NCBI GenBank assembly: GCA_023091665.1
Contig: JALJCQ010000015.1
Span: forward strand, 868,001-932,000
Length of the DNA stretch: 64,000 nucleotides
Direction: 5' to 3'
Source: Pythium myriotylum
Taxonomy: Eukaryota > Oomycota > Peronosporomycetes > Pythiales > Pythiaceae
Both the position numbers and the translations under genes were made by a program. Below the pieces are notes generated by a model. The model saw only the letters and a list, made by a program, of their open reading frames with translations. It was not told the DNA's origin and ran no database searches. Shown here piece after piece: positions 61,565 to 64,000 of the stretch. Numbering within the stretch: position 1 is the stretch's first letter; each line of letters opens with the position of its first letter.

Positions 61565-64000
61565 CTAAGCGAACTCTCCACCTGAAATCAGTCTTACCAT
61601 TGCTGCCGTATCGACTCGACTTGACCTCGGAAGTACAGAGTTAACTTCGCGGAAGTTAGTCTCGACAGCACGAAGCGATTCGTCCTGAAGTGTCGTTCCC
61701 GTTTTCGTTCGTTGGGAGTTCAATCCATCGAGTCGAGCGAGTGTCGGGCTTTTCGAGTTGGGCGTAGCCTGACGCATGTGTTTTCGAGGGACCGAACGAG
61801 TTCGCGATGCGTTGGACAGTTTTTGTGTTTGTTGAACCGGCCCTAACACTTTCAACTTGACCTTTGATGGACTTGAGGCAGACTGTCGTAGCCGATGCTT
61901 CTCATGTGCTTCTCCACTCTCGTTGCCACGATCCTTAATGAGAGTAGTCGAAAAGGGTTGAACGTGTAGCTCTTCGCGTTCATCATCTTTCCTCGAAGTA
62001 GCTTTTAATGGTTGTGGTGTTTGATGGGGGGTTACTATCTTCGTTACTTCTGAGCGAGACTTGGGTTTTGTTTGCGTCGCGCGACGACTCTTATTTGCTT
62101 TGCTTCCTGTTTCCACCTGCTTCGCTGACGCAGATCCGCGTTCTTCGTCAGCCCTACTGATACTCCTCGCTTCGCAACTCCTGCCATTAGACAGGGTTGG
62201 CTGCGGGGATCGATGATCACCCAAACTCTGTAGCCCTCCTTGCGTTTTCGATGGTTGTATACCCTCTATCGTTGACTCACGGACTCGACTCGCAGCTATC
62301 AGGTCGTCAAACTCCTTCCGCTGGGTAATCACACTTAGCTTTCCTCGCTAGACAGGAGCGCTATCCCGTTACGCACCTTCAAAGTGATCATTCCACTGTA
62401 CTCCTCTTGAACTGAACTCACGAGACTGCGGTAGCGGCTCATAAGCTGCCAAAACATAAAACGAGATGAGGCATCATGCAGTTAGATTGGGCATATCTCC
62501 ATACGGAATCACGGTTTGCTATGAGTTCTCGCTCCCGGTTGTGAAATCGAGTCATCTCTGAGTGTAATGCGTCGACATACTGGATATGCATAGGACAACA
62601 TAAGTATCTCAGCGAGAAACTCCTGTGAAAAGTATTGCGACTACCTTCTCTTCAAGATGCCTTGAGAGTTCGTTTACACCTTTCGCTGGGACTCCATCAA
62701 GACTTGTAGCTTCAAGACACCGTACCCTCATTTCGAGCGATGCCTTTGCTTGGTCACACAGAACAATAATTTTGCTACAACGATCAGCTGTCAATCGTAG
62801 ATCTTCAAAAATACGATTTTGATGGGATGATTCGTCCTCGCAAGCCATGATCAATGAACTTGTGGCGATTGATAGCTCGTTGTGCGTTGTCGTGAAGCTG
62901 CAGATGGCTTCTAATAAACAAGTATTCTTCGTTTGCAACGACATGGCGTCCTTCTGAACAGTGCGGATAGTGCGCTTTTGATCTGAGTGTCGGTTTTCGG
63001 CTTCCCGTAGCAAGTTACACCAAGATTCTCGCTCGCTGCCGGCCTGTACGATGGAGCCTTCATAGGTTTCGATTTCATTCAAAATGTGATCCTTCTCTTC
63101 AATCAGTTGGTCGATCCGTCCGTCGACGATTCGTTTTTGTTCTTCAAACCTTTGCTTCAATATCTCGAAAGCTTACAACACAGTACTGTCAGATTCGTCC
63201 ACACAGTGGAACTTTATGTCGGCATACCTGCTTCATTTGCTTCTCGAGTCGCAACCATACCAGAGTATTCTTTTTTCAGATGAAAGAGTTGACGATCCAA
63301 CCACGTTAGCTGTTCTTCTCGAGTCTGCAAAAATGGAGAATGAAAGTCACTCTATAGGATTGCTCAGGAGCACCACTTGTCTCTTACCAGTAAAGTTGCT
63401 TTTACAACTCCGATCAAGTCCATTTCTTCTTTTCGGTGTAAAAGGGCATCACGTTTAAGATATTTAGTCTCTGCCAGACTCGACTTAAAGCCAAAGTATT
63501 CAGCAAAGATTCCCTCGATACCCGAACACAGCTCTTACTGTCAGTAACTCGACTCTTATTGTAAACGCCGATTTTTTCTTTTCCAGCTCAAGGTCTTCAG
63601 GCAGCACAGCCTTAACGTAAGCAGCATTGTCACTTTACATTATCACAAGTTGACTGGGACTTCACTTACCCCCGATCGACGCATCATGTCTTCGACATGA
63701 CGGAGCGCTCTATTTGATGAATGTAATTAGTAAATCGGCGGAATCATTGTGAGAAACACATTCTGACTTCTCCGCTTCAGTTTTCCTTCCCGATAACAAA
63801 CTGAGGTCTTCAGTAAACAGACCGTGTTTATTCTTGTGAGTCTGAAATGAGCTTGACGTTTTAATAAAGTGCGCGATCCCACCCACAAGCCCAGCTTTTC
63901 TTACGTGAGAAAGGTCTACAATATTCGATTGTATCATCCTCATTGCTGTACTTGCTTCCAACAAAGCGGCTTTGCTCAGCTCGAGGTCACAGATCAGTCC
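61565..64000 (-). CDS. multi-exon coiled-coil protein, 5' end outside the window
   Basis: Exons read from splice signals and frame: 63709..63670, 63610..63539, 63483..63388, 63324..63228, 63171..62645, 62445..62377 and 62320..61565. An upstream exon ends at about 63905 and continues beyond 64000; the join between it and 63709 is unclear. Introns in the middle are very short (59, 55, 63, 56 and 56 nt; GTAAGN/GTATGC/GTGCGT donors). One of 199 nt (62446..62644) has a weak GTAGTC donor and may hide another exon. The visible part is a long Glu/Lys/Arg coiled coil (Lys-Gln-Arg-Phe-Glu-Glu-Gln-Lys-Arg style) followed by a basic Ser/Lys/Thr-rich disordered C-terminus of about 250 residues. I do not recognise the family. 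Cytoskeletal or basal-body coiled-coil proteins look similar, but that is speculation. Confidence 0.55.

Noticed and set aside
1..64000. tRNA, rRNA or viral genes
   Set aside because: I found no T-loop/anticodon arrangement, no rRNA core sequence and no viral polymerase, capsid or integrase motifs in any frame read.

Overview
This is nuclear DNA of an oomycete (stramenopile), most likely Pythium in the broad sense or a close relative. The evidence is the compact layout and the short introns (about 55-85 nt, GTRNGT-like donors, some with clear branch points). Many genes are divergent pairs. Several families are also typical of oomycetes: secreted mucin-like Thr/Pro proteins, secreted subtilases, CBM1 and PAN/Apple modules in one secreted protein, a tandem amino-acid permease array and an LRR receptor kinase-like protein. 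A CFAP97-type gene fits a flagellated zoospore stage. I see no rRNA, tRNA, CRISPR array or bacterial operon.

Layout. 0-11 kb holds conserved nuclear and cytoskeletal genes: a small acidic nuclear protein, a bromodomain-like AT-hook protein, a four-span membrane protein, a small unknown protein, a lamin-like intermediate-filament protein whose spliced form ends in a CaaX box, a PH-VPS9 Rab exchange factor, and a CFAP97 protein. 11.8-16.5 kb is one secreted protein built from thirteen almost identical 300-bp repeats. 16.7-35 kb holds an NT-C2 coiled-coil protein, a six-exon LRR receptor with a degenerate kinase domain, an unknown helical protein, a membrane-anchored prolyl 4-hydroxylase, an active-looking Ser/Thr kinase, a TOM1/THH1 7TM protein and a WW/zinc-ribbon coiled-coil protein. 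35-43.7 kb is a four-gene tandem array of AAAP amino-acid permeases. 44.8-52.8 kb holds three related secreted proteins (eight-Cys head plus Thr/Pro/Ser tail) inside a partly duplicated block with a gene relic. 53.5-59.6 kb is a subtilase cluster: one catalytically degenerate subtilase fused to CBM1 and two PAN domains, one intact-looking copy with a one-base frameshift, and one intact copy. 59.6-64 kb looks more AT-rich, with a perfect 31-bp hairpin and a multi-exon coiled-coil gene that runs off the end.

Themes. The right half (35-59 kb) is dominated by membrane transporters and secreted surface proteins in tandem families that are duplicating, converting and decaying. This is the usual pattern at an oomycete host or substrate interface. 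The left half holds mostly single-copy cell-biology genes. Several genes become correct only after splicing short introns, two of which are in frame or nearly so and are easily missed. Exon boundaries given here are read by eye from splice signals, frame and domain continuity, and have not been checked against transcripts.
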